This document shows positions 9,375 to 17,829 of a DNA stretch of 64,000 nucleotides, in pieces. The notes below the pieces were generated by a model. That model did no database searches. It was not told the origin of the DNA and saw only the letters and a list, made by a program, of their open reading frames with translations. This DNA is from Caulobacter radicis (GTDB taxonomy: Bacteria; Pseudomonadota; Alphaproteobacteria; Caulobacterales; Caulobacteraceae). Position 1 is the first letter of the stretch; each line of letters starts with the position of its first letter. The DNA lies in the NCBI RefSeq assembly GCF_003094615.1, contig NZ_QDKO01000015.1, forward strand, positions 1 through 64,000. The letters are read 5' to 3'. The translations under genes were made by a program, and so were the position numbers.

Positions 9375-9391
9375 ATCAACGCTCTGTTGAA
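9375..9391. promoter_or_regulatory. Second inverted repeat ATCAAC-N5-GTTGAA, candidate operator
   Basis: This copy matches the repeat at 9228-9244 in spacing and in five of six bases of the left arm, and fully in the right arm. It lies 34 bases before the ATG of the DauR-like regulator and 147 bases from the first copy, about 14 helical turns. One copy near each divergent gene suggests coordinated control and autoregulation. Confidence 0.42.
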
Positions 9392-9424
9392 TGACGCCGC
9401 TTCGTTCCCGGCTCGCCGCCCCGC

Positions 9425-10120
9425 ATGAAAGACCAGACCGCCGTGCAAGACGAAAAGGCCCTGCTGGGCGTGCTTCAGGGCGTGGCCAAGGCGCTGGAAT
9501 GCGCCGTGAACCAGCACACCGAGGTGGTGGTCCATAACCTGCGCGAGCCGGAATCCTCGATCATCGAGATCGTCAACGGCCACGTCAGCGGCCGCAGCGT
9601 GGGCTCGGCGATCATCTCCGGCCCCGCCGAGGACAAGGCCTTCGACACCCTTGTCGCCAGCAAGGCGGCCGCTCATCCCAACGAGGTGCGCGTGGTCTCC
9701 AACTACACCTCCCGGACCGGCGACGGACGCGCCCTGCGCTCGTCGTCGGTGGTGCTGTTCGACGAGGAGGGCGTACCCGCAGCCGCCCTGTGCCTGAACG
9801 TCGACATGGGCGCGATCGAGCGCATCCAGCGCGAGGTGCAGGCGGCCCTGGTCCCGAGCGTCCTGCCGCCCCTGCCCGCCCCCCGGTCGGAAGGCAATAT
9901 CGAAGGCCTGATCGAGGAGATCATCGTCTCGGCGCTCGAAGCCGCCGGCGCGCCGGTCGACCGCATGTCGAAAACCGAGAAGAAGGCCGCCGTCGCGATC
10001 ATGCACGAGCGCGGCCTGTTCGTGATCCGCGGCTCGGTCGAACGGGTCGCCGCGCGCCTGGGGGTCACCAAGTTCACGATCTACAACTATCTCGACGAGA
10101 TCGGCGCCAAGCGCTCCTGA
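9425..10120 (+). CDS. DauR/YheO-type PAS-HTH transcriptional regulator
   Basis: A 231-residue cytoplasmic regulator. Residues about 10-125 form a YheO-like PAS domain (ALECAVNQHTEVVVHNL, a GSAIISGP segment, and SSVVLFDEEG). Residues about 160-230 carry the family's C-terminal helix-turn-helix (MSKTEKKAAVAIMHERG, then VERVAARLGVTKFTIYNYL). DauR of Pseudomonas controls D-arginine use together with DauB, an ornithine-cyclodeaminase-family enzyme. Here an enzyme of that family lies in the divergent operon, which supports a local control role. The inverted repeats at 9228 and 9375 are candidate sites. The start has no strong ribosome site but no better start is visible. It reads toward the receptor at 10235 with a 114-base gap. 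Confidence 0.85.
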   Translation: MKDQTAVQDEKALLGVLQGVAKALECAVNQHTEVVVHNLREPESSIIEIVNGHVSGRSVGSAIISGPAEDKAFDTLVASKAAAHPNEVRVVSNYTSRTGDGRALRSSSVVLFDEEGVPAAALCLNVDMGAIERIQREVQAALVPSVLPPLPAPRSEGNIEGLIEEIIVSALEAAGAPVDRMSKTEKKAAVAIMHERGLFVIRGSVERVAARLGVTKFTIYNYLDEIGAKRS

Positions 10121-10199
10121 ACGGGGCCGCCGCCCGGCGACTGTGAAGTATTCATAAAATTCCGGCGCGCCTGCCGATCGGCCGCGTCCCTTGAGCTTG

Positions 10200-10215
10200 G
10201 GAGCATCTCTGCTCC
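10200..10215 (+). promoter_or_regulatory. Leader hairpin GGAGCA-TCTC-TGCTCC before the TonB receptor
   Basis: A perfect six-pair stem with a four-base loop, 19 bases before the ATG at 10235. In the mRNA it would hold the purine-rich GGAG of its left arm in a stem, close to the ribosome-binding region. It could modulate translation or mRNA stability. No known riboswitch fold is recognised. Confidence 0.3.
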
Positions 10216-10234
10216 GGTTCAGGGCCTGCGGTCG

Positions 10235-12994
10235 ATGAAAACGCTATCGTTCAAAACCAAGCTTCTCGCGTCCTCGATGGCGCTCTTCTCGCTGCTCGGC
10301 GCGGGCCAGGCCTTCGCGGAGGACGCGCCCGCCTCCGCCCCGGACGCCGCCGAGGTCGCCGCCGTGACCGTGGTCGCCACCCGCAACGACGCCATGCGCA
10401 CCCAGATGGCCAGCGACAACGCCGTCAGCGTGATGTCGGCCGACGACCTTGAGCACACCGCCGTCCACAACGTCGCCGAAGCCCTGGCCCTGCTGCCCGG
10501 GATCAGCGTGCAGAACACCGGCAACTCGTTCTTCGGCGGCGTCGACGGGGCCTCGCGCGGCGAAGGCATGTTCGTCGGCGTGCGCGGCATGAACTCCGAG
10601 TTCACCCTGGCCCTGATCAACGGCGTCAACGTCGCCCAGGGCATGCCCTACTCGCGCCAGGTGCAGCTGTCGCTGCTGCCGCCGTCGGGCCTGAAGACCA
10701 TCGTGGTCAACAAGAACTCGACCGCCGACATGGACGGCGACGCCATCGGCGGCACCATCGACTTCATCACGCCCTCGGCCTTCAGCTTCCGCGACGGCTA
10801 CGCCTCGCTGTCGGTCGCGGGCCGCGTCGAGAGCCGCGCGCGCACCTATGACGAGGACGGCCTGGGCGGCGGCGTCAGCGGCGAGATCGCCCGTCGCTTC
10901 GGCCGAAACGACCAGTTCGGGGTCTATGTCAGCGCCTTCTACGACAAGCGCACCTTCGCCAACTCGATGGTCGCGGCCCTGATGAACGCCCAGAACGACG
11001 GCGGCTGGGCCTATCTGCATTCGGCGACGGACTCTGGCGAAGGCGTCAATCCGGCCGGCATGGACAAGGAAGCCAACCTCGCCCTGACCGGCCTGAACGT
11101 CGGCGTCTCCACCGGCCACACCAAGCGCTATGGCGGCAACTTCTCGCTGGACTGGCGTCCGGACGACAGCCTGGACCTCTATCTGCGCGGCTCCTACGCC
11201 TTCGCCGAGACCGAGCAGAACTCGACCCTGAACCAGTTCGTCCAGAACCGCGCCCGGGTCTTCAACGCCGCGACCGGCCTCTATGACCTGAACCTGACCA
11301 ACTCGTCGGTCCGCATGTGGTACACGACCAACCCCGAGGACGCGGACCTGAGCACCGTGACCCTGGGCGGCGTCAAGCGTCAGGGCGCCTGGACCCTGTC
11401 GCCGTCGGTCTTCTACTCCGAAGGCGGCAACGACCGTCCCGACCACATCGAGGCCTCGGTCCGCAACAACCAGTCCGACCGCTTCAACACCGGCTTCCTG
11501 ACGCCCTACAGCGGCCTGTTCATCGGCTACAACAAGGACGGCTATCCGATGCCGCTCCTGACCCAGGCCCAGCGCGACCTGATCAACAATTCCGGGACCG
11601 CGCTGCTGGCGCGCCGGGCGGGCCAGCTGACCGAGCAGTTCTCGAACCAGCAGAAGTTCGGCGGCCGCTTCGACGCCCAGCGCGACTTCGACGGCGGCGC
11701 GCTGTCCTACATCAAGACCGGCGTGAAGTACGTGCAGAGCCACCGCCGCGTCACCAGCCACGACTGGACCAACGACCACTTCGCCAACCTGCTGGGCAAG
11801 CCGGGCGTGACGTGGAACGAGCTGGGCCTGATCTCCGGCTACTTCGACTCCGTCTATCCGGGCCTGTACGACATCCGCGCGCCGAAGGTGAACCACGACC
11901 GCCTGGTCTCGCTGTTCCGCCAGTATTTCGACGCCAACGCCGCCGCGGCCGACCTCTGCTACCTGAACTGCAACACGCTCAAGGGCGACGAGAACGTCGC
12001 GGCCGCCTACGTCACCGGCAAGTGGGACATGGGCGCGCTCGAGGTCATCCCCGGCCTGCGCTACGAGCACACCAGCATCGAGAACACCTACTGGAACAAC
12101 GATAGCAAGGCCCGGCGCTTCGAGACGAACTCGACCAAATATAGCGAGTGGCTGCCCAGCCTGTTCGCCAACTACCGTCCGACCGACGACGCGGTCTATC
12201 GCGCCTCGATCACCCGCGCCTACATGCGGCCGGCCCTGGTGCAGTTGGGCGGGTCGGAGACGACCACGCGCGGCGACAACTCGATCACCGTCACCCGCGG
12301 CAACCCCGACCTGAAGACGTTGAAGTCCTGGAACTTCGACGCCTCGGGTGAATGGCGCAACAGCGCCGGCGGCTATGCGATGGTCGGCGTCTACTACAAG
12401 CGCCTGTCGGACTACATGTACGACAACGGCTCCACCACAGTGAACGGCGGCCAGTCCTCAGGCGGCACGCAATACAACGGCGAGACCTTCGACCGCGTGA
12501 CCATCGTCTCGCCGACCAACGGCGGCGAGGGCCACGTCAAGGGCCTGGAGATCCAGCTCTACCAGAAGTTCGACATGCTGCCGGGCTGGCTGTCGGGCTT
12601 CGGCGCCGGCGCCAACTACACCCGCCAGTGGACGCAGGTCGACATCGGCGGCGGCGAGAAGAAGCGCATGCAGAACGCTCCCGACGAACTGGCCAATCTG
12701 AAGCTCAACTACGTGCTCGGGAACCTGACGGTCGACCTGAACTGGAATTACGCCGGCGAGACGGTCATGGCCTACAACCGCGTGGCCGGCCTCGACTACT
12801 GGACCCGCCCGACCCGCCGCACCGACCTGCACGCCGGCTATGACTTCGGCAACGGCGTGGTGCTCGACCTGTCGGTCTCCAACCTGTTCAAGAACTACAG
12901 CTACTGGGCCCATGTCGGCGAGAACAGCCTGGCCATCTCCGACGTGGTCAATTCCGGCCGCACCACCCTGCTGACGCTGAAGTACGACTTCTAA
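10235..12994 (+). CDS. TonB-dependent receptor without STN domain (sister of the receptor at 14081)
   Basis: A 919-residue outer-membrane receptor. The signal peptide (MKTLSFKTKLLASSMALFSL, cleavage near AFAE) is followed by a short VTVVATR segment and the plug (VAEALALLPGISVQNTG, ASRGEGMFVGVRGMNSE, LINGVNVAQGMPYSRQVQL, DGDAIGGTIDF), then a large barrel ending NSGRTTLLTLKYDF. It is clearly related over its length to the receptor at 14081-17128: both share SRGEG, INGV-VAQG-PYSR-VQL-LLPP, TEQNSTF/TLNQ-like and the ending YSYWAHVG. Unlike that sister it lacks the N-terminal signalling domain. It is followed by a strong terminator and then the HD-domain gene. The substrate is unknown. Confidence 0.9.
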   Translation: MKTLSFKTKLLASSMALFSLLGAGQAFAEDAPASAPDAAEVAAVTVVATRNDAMRTQMASDNAVSVMSADDLEHTAVHNVAEALALLPGISVQNTGNSFFGGVDGASRGEGMFVGVRGMNSEFTLALINGVNVAQGMPYSRQVQLSLLPPSGLKTIVVNKNSTADMDGDAIGGTIDFITPSAFSFRDGYASLSVAGRVESRARTYDEDGLGGGVSGEIARRFGRNDQFGVYVSAFYDKRTFANSMVAALMNAQNDGGWAYLHSATDSGEGVNPAGMDKEANLALTGLNVGVSTGHTKRYGGNFSLDWRPDDSLDLYLRGSYAFAETEQNSTLNQFVQNRARVFNAATGLYDLNLTNSSVRMWYTTNPEDADLSTVTLGGVKRQGAWTLSPSVFYSEGGNDRPDHIEASVRNNQSDRFNTGFLTPYSGLFIGYNKDGYPMPLLTQAQRDLINNSGTALLARRAGQLTEQFSNQQKFGGRFDAQRDFDGGALSYIKTGVKYVQSHRRVTSHDWTNDHFANLLGKPGVTWNELGLISGYFDSVYPGLYDIRAPKVNHDRLVSLFRQYFDANAAAADLCYLNCNTLKGDENVAAAYVTGKWDMGALEVIPGLRYEHTSIENTYWNNDSKARRFETNSTKYSEWLPSLFANYRPTDDAVYRASITRAYMRPALVQLGGSETTTRGDNSITVTRGNPDLKTLKSWNFDASGEWRNSAGGYAMVGVYYKRLSDYMYDNGSTTVNGGQSSGGTQYNGETFDRVTIVSPTNGGEGHVKGLEIQLYQKFDMLPGWLSGFGAGANYTRQWTQVDIGGGEKKRMQNAPDELANLKLNYVLGNLTVDLNWNYAGETVMAYNRVAGLDYWTRPTRRTDLHAGYDFGNGVVLDLSVSNLFKNYSYWAHVGENSLAISDVVNSGRTTLLTLKYDF

Positions 12995-13003
12995 GCGTCG
13001 GCC

Positions 13004-13040
13004 AAGGCCCGGTTCGCCCTCCCCTCGCGAACCGGGCCTT
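13004..13040 (+). terminator. Rho-independent-type terminator after the TonB receptor
   Basis: A perfect 14-base inverted repeat (AAGGCCCGGTTCGC / GCGAACCGGGCCTT) with a nine-base loop, starting ten bases after the receptor stop and followed by TCGCTTTCCC. The long GC stem makes a strong terminator even though the trailing T tract is poor. It separates the receptor from the HD-domain gene. Confidence 0.85.
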
Positions 13041-13070
13041 TCGCTTTCCCGGACTTCCGACGAGATCCCG

Positions 13071-14084
13071 ATGATCGGCTTGCTGACCGCCCTGCTGCTC
13101 GCCGCGCCTGGCGAGGCCTCGCCCCCGGCTCCGCGCACCACTGCCGCTCTCGAACAACTGCGCGCCGCGGCGGACGGCCTGACGCAGGATCACCTGCGAA
13201 ACGAGACCGTGGCGGCTCTTCAGCCGCAGCCTTGCGTGCGCCACCGCATGGGCCTGACGCACGCCGGCGAGACATCGATCCTGCAGCAGCTCCGCGACGA
13301 GGGCCTGTTGCTCCCGCCCGTCGACGCCTCCCAGGCCGAACAGCAGCGCCGCACAGTCTTCCCGCCCCTGAGCGATGGCGAGGGCTGCCCCTCCCTGCCG
13401 CAGCCGATCTCCGCCGCGCCGGGCGGCAACGCCGGCTCGCACCACGACTGGCCCGGCGGCCTGGTCGCCCACGAGGCCTTCAACCTGCGCGCCGGCATGG
13501 CGCTTGCCGACCTCTACGAAGCCGAGAGCGGCGTTCCCGTCGATCGGGACGTCCTGACCGCCGCGATCCTGTGGCACGACTGGGCCAAGGCCCTGGTCTT
13601 CACATGGCGCGAAGACGGGACCCTGGGTCCGGAAGGCGCGATCGCGGGCGCGGGAGCCCATCACGTTCTGGGCCTGGCCGAGGCCATGGCGCGCGGCCTG
13701 CCGCCGACGACGATCCTGGCCCAGGCCTGCGCCCATGCGGCCCCTGTCGACGGAGACCAACGGAAGGTCGCGGGCTGGCTGCGCGCGGCGGCGATCATCG
13801 CCCGCGTCGAATGGACATATCCCGTCCGCCCGACGCGCGAATGCCTGATCAGCAACGCCGCCGACGACAACTGGATTCACGCCGAGGCGGCCGTCCACGC
13901 CGCCGATGCGGGCCTGGCCCGCCTGGCGCCGCGCTTCGGCCATCCCGTCGCGGACGGCGCGGCCTACCGGACCCGCCTGCGCAATCCGGCGCTGGAGCGG
14001 CTGGGCGCTGACCAGATCAAGGCGCTGCTGGACGCCGAAGGCGACACGGGGCTCGACCGGGCGCTCCGCTCGGCCGGGTTCTAG
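13071..14084 (+). CDS. Exported HD-domain metal-dependent hydrolase-like protein
   Basis: A 337-residue protein with a short hydrophobic start (MIGLLTALLLAAPGEASPP) that looks like a signal peptide. Histidine/aspartate clusters in the HD order follow: GSHHDWPGGLVAHEAFNL near residue 125, LWHDWAK near 166, AGAHHVLGL near 190 and ACAHAAP near 224. HD proteins are usually cytoplasmic phosphohydrolases acting on nucleotides or phosphoesters, so export is unusual. Five cysteines or so are not clustered. Its stop shares a CTAG with the convergent TonB receptor (overlap 14081-14084), and it lies between two sister receptors. A role in releasing the ligand that these receptors import is inference; the reaction is unknown. 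Confidence 0.65.
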   Translation: MIGLLTALLLAAPGEASPPAPRTTAALEQLRAAADGLTQDHLRNETVAALQPQPCVRHRMGLTHAGETSILQQLRDEGLLLPPVDASQAEQQRRTVFPPLSDGEGCPSLPQPISAAPGGNAGSHHDWPGGLVAHEAFNLRAGMALADLYEAESGVPVDRDVLTAAILWHDWAKALVFTWREDGTLGPEGAIAGAGAHHVLGLAEAMARGLPPTTILAQACAHAAPVDGDQRKVAGWLRAAAIIARVEWTYPVRPTRECLISNAADDNWIHAEAAVHAADAGLARLAPRFGHPVADGAAYRTRLRNPALERLGADQIKALLDAEGDTGLDRALRSAGF

Positions 14085-17000
14085 AACACCCGCCGCAGAC
14101 TGACGACGACGCGCCGCCCAGAATCCACCACGTCGGAAAGCGCGGTCGTGTCGCGCCCCACATGGGCCCAGTAGCTGTAGGCGCCAGTCAGGTTGGTCGC
14201 GATCACGTCCAGCCGCGTACGCTCGTCGAAGCGCCAGCGCACCCGTGCGTCCAGGCGCGTCACGGGCCTAACCCACTGATTGTCCCAGTCGCCCTGCGCG
14301 CCGAGGATGTCATAGGCCGACAGATAGGCGCCCGTGTAGTTCAGGCTCAGATAGAGCGAGGCCCGGCCCTGGCTGTAGGCCAGCTCGGCGTTGCCCAACC
14401 ATTCGGGAGCGCTCAGCATCGGCTGGGCGCGACCCAGGCTCGGGCCGAGATCGACGCGGGTCCACTGGCGGCTGGCGTTCATGTCCAGGCTGGCCCGGCC
14501 GCCCAGCCCAAGCGGATCGCCCAGGGGCTGATACCACTCGACCTCGAGGCCGCGCGTGCGGCCGTGTCCGCCGTTGCGCGGCATGACCACCCGGACGGCT
14601 CCGTCATCCGGGATAGCGCCCAAATCCAGGCTCGAACCGCTCTCGAACAGGTAGTGGTCGATGAACTTGGCGTAGGCCGAGACGCCCAGCACCCCGCCGC
14701 CCGGCAGCCAGCGCTGGTGCGACAGGTCGAGGTTCCAGGCGTCGGCGCTCTTCAGGTCTGGATTGCCGCGCGTCACGGTGGTCACGCCGTCGACGGTCGC
14801 GGTCCGCTCGCCGCCGGCCAACTGCATGAAGGCCGGGCGGCTGTAGGCGCGCCAGGCCGAGGCCCGCCAGACGCTGCGGTCGTCCGCGCGGTAGGACAGG
14901 TTCACGCTGGGCAGCAGCTTGTCATAACGGCTACGGCTGCGCCCCCAGTCCCCCGCCGTCTCGCCGCTGCTCGCGTCGGGCATCACCCAGAAGCGGTTGC
15001 GGATCAGGGCGTGCTCGTGACGCAAGCCGAACTGGGCCTCCCAGGGGCCCGGCGCGTATGTCGCCATGGCGTAGAGCGCGCCCACCGTCTCGCTGCCCGA
15101 CTGGCTGTTGCAGTTGAGGTTGTTGACGTAGAGCGCGCCGCAGCTGTCGAAGCTTTCGGCCGTGCGGTTGGCCTGGAAATAGGCCGCGAGCCGGTCGTGA
15201 TCGATCCGCGGAATCGACCAGTCGTAGAGACCTGGAAAGACCCGGGCGTAGGTCCCGTCGGCGATGCCCAGCGCCTCCCAGGTCAGCCCCGCCTTTCGAT
15301 AGATGTCGGCGAAGAAGGCGTTGGTCCAATTGCGGTCGGTGAGGCTTCGATGGCTGCGGCTGATCTTGCCCCCCGCCCGGATGCTGCGCCACGGGCCGGT
15401 CGGCGGGGTGAAGGTCAGGCCAAAGCCCCCGCCATATCGCGTCTGGTCGCTGAACTGCTCGGTGCGCTGGCCGGCGCGTCGGGCCAGAAGGACCCGCCCG
15501 GCGCCGTTAAGGTCGTCGACCACGCTCCGGGGCCACTGCGGAACCGGCAGGCCGTCGCGATAGGTCACCGTCACCCCGCCGAACGCGCGCGGCGACTGGC
15601 CGATGTTGTAGCCGTCGTTCTGGTTGATCCAGGCCGAGGCTTCCAGGTGGTCCGGTCGCGCGCTCTCGCCGTGGCTGGCGAAAAGGTAGGGCGACAGACG
15701 CCAGCGGCCGGAGACGAGGTCGGCGGCGAGGCTCGCCGTCGACAGCGCAACGCTGTCGGGATTGGTCTCGTACCAGACGCGCGTCGACAGGTCCTGAACC
15801 GACAATCGGAAAGCCCCGGTCCCGTCGTCGAGCCAGGCCTGGGCGCCGCTGACCACCTGGCTGAAGGTCGAGTTCTGCTCGGTGTCGGCGCGAGCGTGGG
15901 TGGCGTTCAGCCGCACATCCAGGCCCGGCCGGACGCTCCAGTCCAGCGCCAGCGCGTAGTTCCGCAGGCGGCTGCCGCCGCTGGACACCCCGACATTGAG
16001 GCTGGTCTGGACGAGGTTGTCCTGCGGCCGGTTCGGGTCGACCGGACCGCCAGCGGCCGAGCCGGAAACGCCGTAGGCCCAGCCCCGGTCGTTCTGAGCC
16101 GCCATCACCCCGGCCAGTTCGGAGTTCAGGAAACCGCGGTCCTCGTAGGCGGCGGCGACATAGAGCCCTACCTGCCCTTCGGCGCCGAAACGGCGGCTGT
16201 GCTCGACCTGCAAATGCCCGCCCAGGCCGGAAGCGCCGTAGTCGCGCGCCCGCGTCTCGACCCGGCCGCCAAGGGTGACGACCGTCTGTGGAGAGCGCGA
16301 GCGGTCCCCTGGTCCCGGGGTCTGGAAGTCGAGCGCCGCGCCGATGAAGTCGCCGTCCAGGTCGGCCCGCCCGGTCTTGTGCGCCACCACCGCCTGGAAG
16401 GCGTCGGGCGGCAGGAGGTTCAGCTGAACGCCGCGCGAGTACGGCAGGCCCTGGGCCACGGAAACGCCGTTGATCATGGTGAGATTGTATTCGGCGTTCA
16501 GGCCGCGATAGCCCGCGTACAGCCCCTCTCCCCGCGAGGCCGAGTCGATGCCGCCGATGAAGGACCTCCCGGTGTTGATCACCGTCATGCCCGGCAGGTC
16601 GCCGAGGGCCTCGGAGAGGTTCTGGGCCGCCCCGCGCTCCATGTCGTCCCGGGTCAGGCGACGCAGCGGAGTGGCCTCGGCCAGGTCCGCCGCCAGGCGA
16701 CGCGCCACGGTGTCGACGCTCGACCGCGCGCTCAGCACAAGGAGCGGCTCCAGTTCCGTGGCCGAGACCTGAGGCGCCAGCGCCAGGGCCATGCGGGGCG
16801 GCCGGGCCTGGGCGGCGATGACGAAGGTGCGGGCGTCGATGCGGCGCGCTTCGAAGCCCGCGTCGGCCAGGGCCATGTCGAACGCGCGCCAGACCTCGAT
16901 GCGCCCGACGACGGCGCGGCTGCGCCGGCCTTCCATGTCCCTGGCCGAAAACAGGACCTGCACCCTGCCCTGGCGCGCCAGCTCGCGCAGCGCCGACGAC

Positions 17001-17128
17001 AGGGGCTGGGCGGCAACGTCGAAACTCGGGGTGCGATCGCCCGCCCAGGCTCCGGTCGGCGCGATCGCGACCAACAGCGCCACGCCTCCCAGGGACCGAA
17101 GAAAAGCGTGACGACCGTCACCGCCCAT
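14081..17128 (-). CDS. TonB-dependent transducer with N-terminal STN signalling domain
   Basis: About 1015 residues from ATG 17128, chosen because a signal peptide (hydrophobic GGVALLVAIAPTGAWA) begins right after it; an upstream in-frame ATG at 17185 is less likely. Residues about 30-110 are an STN/secretin-like domain (FDVAAQPLSSALRELARQGR, VVIAAQ-type end), which in FecA-type receptors contacts a FecR anti-sigma factor. Then come the plug (LSEALGDLPGMTVINTG, INGVSVAQGLPYSRGVQL) and a barrel ending VVVSLRRVF. It is divergent from the sigma/FecR pair at 17263-18731, which fits the FecAIR signalling layout: ligand binding would release the sigma factor. It is a sister of the receptor at 10235. 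Confidence 0.9.
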   Translation of the reverse strand: MGGDGRHAFLRSLGGVALLVAIAPTGAWAGDRTPSFDVAAQPLSSALRELARQGRVQVLFSARDMEGRRSRAVVGRIEVWRAFDMALADAGFEARRIDARTFVIAAQARPPRMALALAPQVSATELEPLLVLSARSSVDTVARRLAADLAEATPLRRLTRDDMERGAAQNLSEALGDLPGMTVINTGRSFIGGIDSASRGEGLYAGYRGLNAEYNLTMINGVSVAQGLPYSRGVQLNLLPPDAFQAVVAHKTGRADLDGDFIGAALDFQTPGPGDRSRSPQTVVTLGGRVETRARDYGASGLGGHLQVEHSRRFGAEGQVGLYVAAAYEDRGFLNSELAGVMAAQNDRGWAYGVSGSAAGGPVDPNRPQDNLVQTSLNVGVSSGGSRLRNYALALDWSVRPGLDVRLNATHARADTEQNSTFSQVVSGAQAWLDDGTGAFRLSVQDLSTRVWYETNPDSVALSTASLAADLVSGRWRLSPYLFASHGESARPDHLEASAWINQNDGYNIGQSPRAFGGVTVTYRDGLPVPQWPRSVVDDLNGAGRVLLARRAGQRTEQFSDQTRYGGGFGLTFTPPTGPWRSIRAGGKISRSHRSLTDRNWTNAFFADIYRKAGLTWEALGIADGTYARVFPGLYDWSIPRIDHDRLAAYFQANRTAESFDSCGALYVNNLNCNSQSGSETVGALYAMATYAPGPWEAQFGLRHEHALIRNRFWVMPDASSGETAGDWGRSRSRYDKLLPSVNLSYRADDRSVWRASAWRAYSRPAFMQLAGGERTATVDGVTTVTRGNPDLKSADAWNLDLSHQRWLPGGGVLGVSAYAKFIDHYLFESGSSLDLGAIPDDGAVRVVMPRNGGHGRTRGLEVEWYQPLGDPLGLGGRASLDMNASRQWTRVDLGPSLGRAQPMLSAPEWLGNAELAYSQGRASLYLSLNYTGAYLSAYDILGAQGDWDNQWVRPVTRLDARVRWRFDERTRLDVIATNLTGAYSYWAHVGRDTTALSDVVDSGRRVVVSLRRVF

Positions 17129-17262
17129 GTGGGACGATCCGTGAATGAACCCCGCGACTGGGCGGCTTCTATGGGCGCCCTGCAATGGAATGATGACATC
17201 GGCTCATCGCATTTGGCGGCCTGTCGACAGCGCTGCGTTTCTTGAAGTAGAGGCGTGACCGA

Positions 17263-17829
17263 GTGCGAATGTTTGACGGCGTCGACCCACCGATGAGAGC
17301 CCCCGAGCCGGCCGCACCGACCACCGCGATCATGGTCGACCTCGTGCAGCGGTTCGACGCGCGGCTGCGCCGGTATCTTGGTCGCTTTCTCGTCCCCGCC
17401 GATGTCGAGGACGCGCTGCAGGACATCTATCTGCGGCTGACGCGGCTGGCGGCGGGGATCCCGCCGCCCGAATTCAACGCCACCTACGTGTTCAAGACCG
17501 CCGACAGCGTCGCGCGCGATCTGCGCCGGCGACGGCTGGGTCGCGGCGGCGACCGGCATGTCGAGCTGCCCGAGGATCTGGCGCACGAGGGCCCCTCGCC
17601 GTTCGACGAGGTGCGCTGGCAGCAGAACGCCGTCCTGCTGCGCCGCGCCATCGCCGCCCTGCCCCGCGAACAGCGCCTGGTGCTGATGATGCACCGCGTC
17701 GAGGGGCTGACCCTGGTAGAAATCGCCGCCCGCACGCGCACGCCGCTGCGGACGACCCAGCGCCTGATGTCCGACGCGCTCGCCCGCTGCCGGCACAGGC
17801 TGAAGGATTGTGGATGGTTCGAGCTGTAA
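17263..17829 (+). CDS. FecI-type ECF sigma factor
   Basis: A 188-residue extracytoplasmic-function sigma factor. GTG 17263 is used because AGAGG lies about ten bases before it; ATG 17269 is an alternative. Sigma region 2 covers about residues 25-95 (LRRYLGRFLVPADVEDALQD with the conserved D-V-EDA-QD pattern) and region 4 about residues 125-185 (LPREQRLVLMMHRVEGLT, EIAARTRTPLRTTQRLM). It overlaps the FecR gene by 16 bases and is divergent from the STN-type receptor. It probably activates that receptor gene and perhaps the phosphatase beyond. Confidence 0.9.
   Translation: MRMFDGVDPPMRAPEPAAPTTAIMVDLVQRFDARLRRYLGRFLVPADVEDALQDIYLRLTRLAAGIPPPEFNATYVFKTADSVARDLRRRRLGRGGDRHVELPEDLAHEGPSPFDEVRWQQNAVLLRRAIAALPREQRLVLMMHRVEGLTLVEIAARTRTPLRTTQRLMSDALARCRHRLKDCGWFEL

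Noticed and set aside
9142..9424. A small gene in the divergent region
   Set aside because: Open frames crossing it are extensions of neighbouring frames, and the region is AT-richer with inverted repeats, as expected of a promoter region.
10121..10234. A riboswitch (for example cobalamin) upstream of the TonB receptor at 10235
   Set aside because: The gap is only 114 bases and shows a single small hairpin; no B12-box or other conserved riboswitch core is visible.
14162..17245. A 1000-codon plus-strand open frame opposite the STN-type TonB receptor
   Set aside because: High GC at third positions removes stops on the other strand. The product has no family features, while the minus strand encodes a complete receptor.
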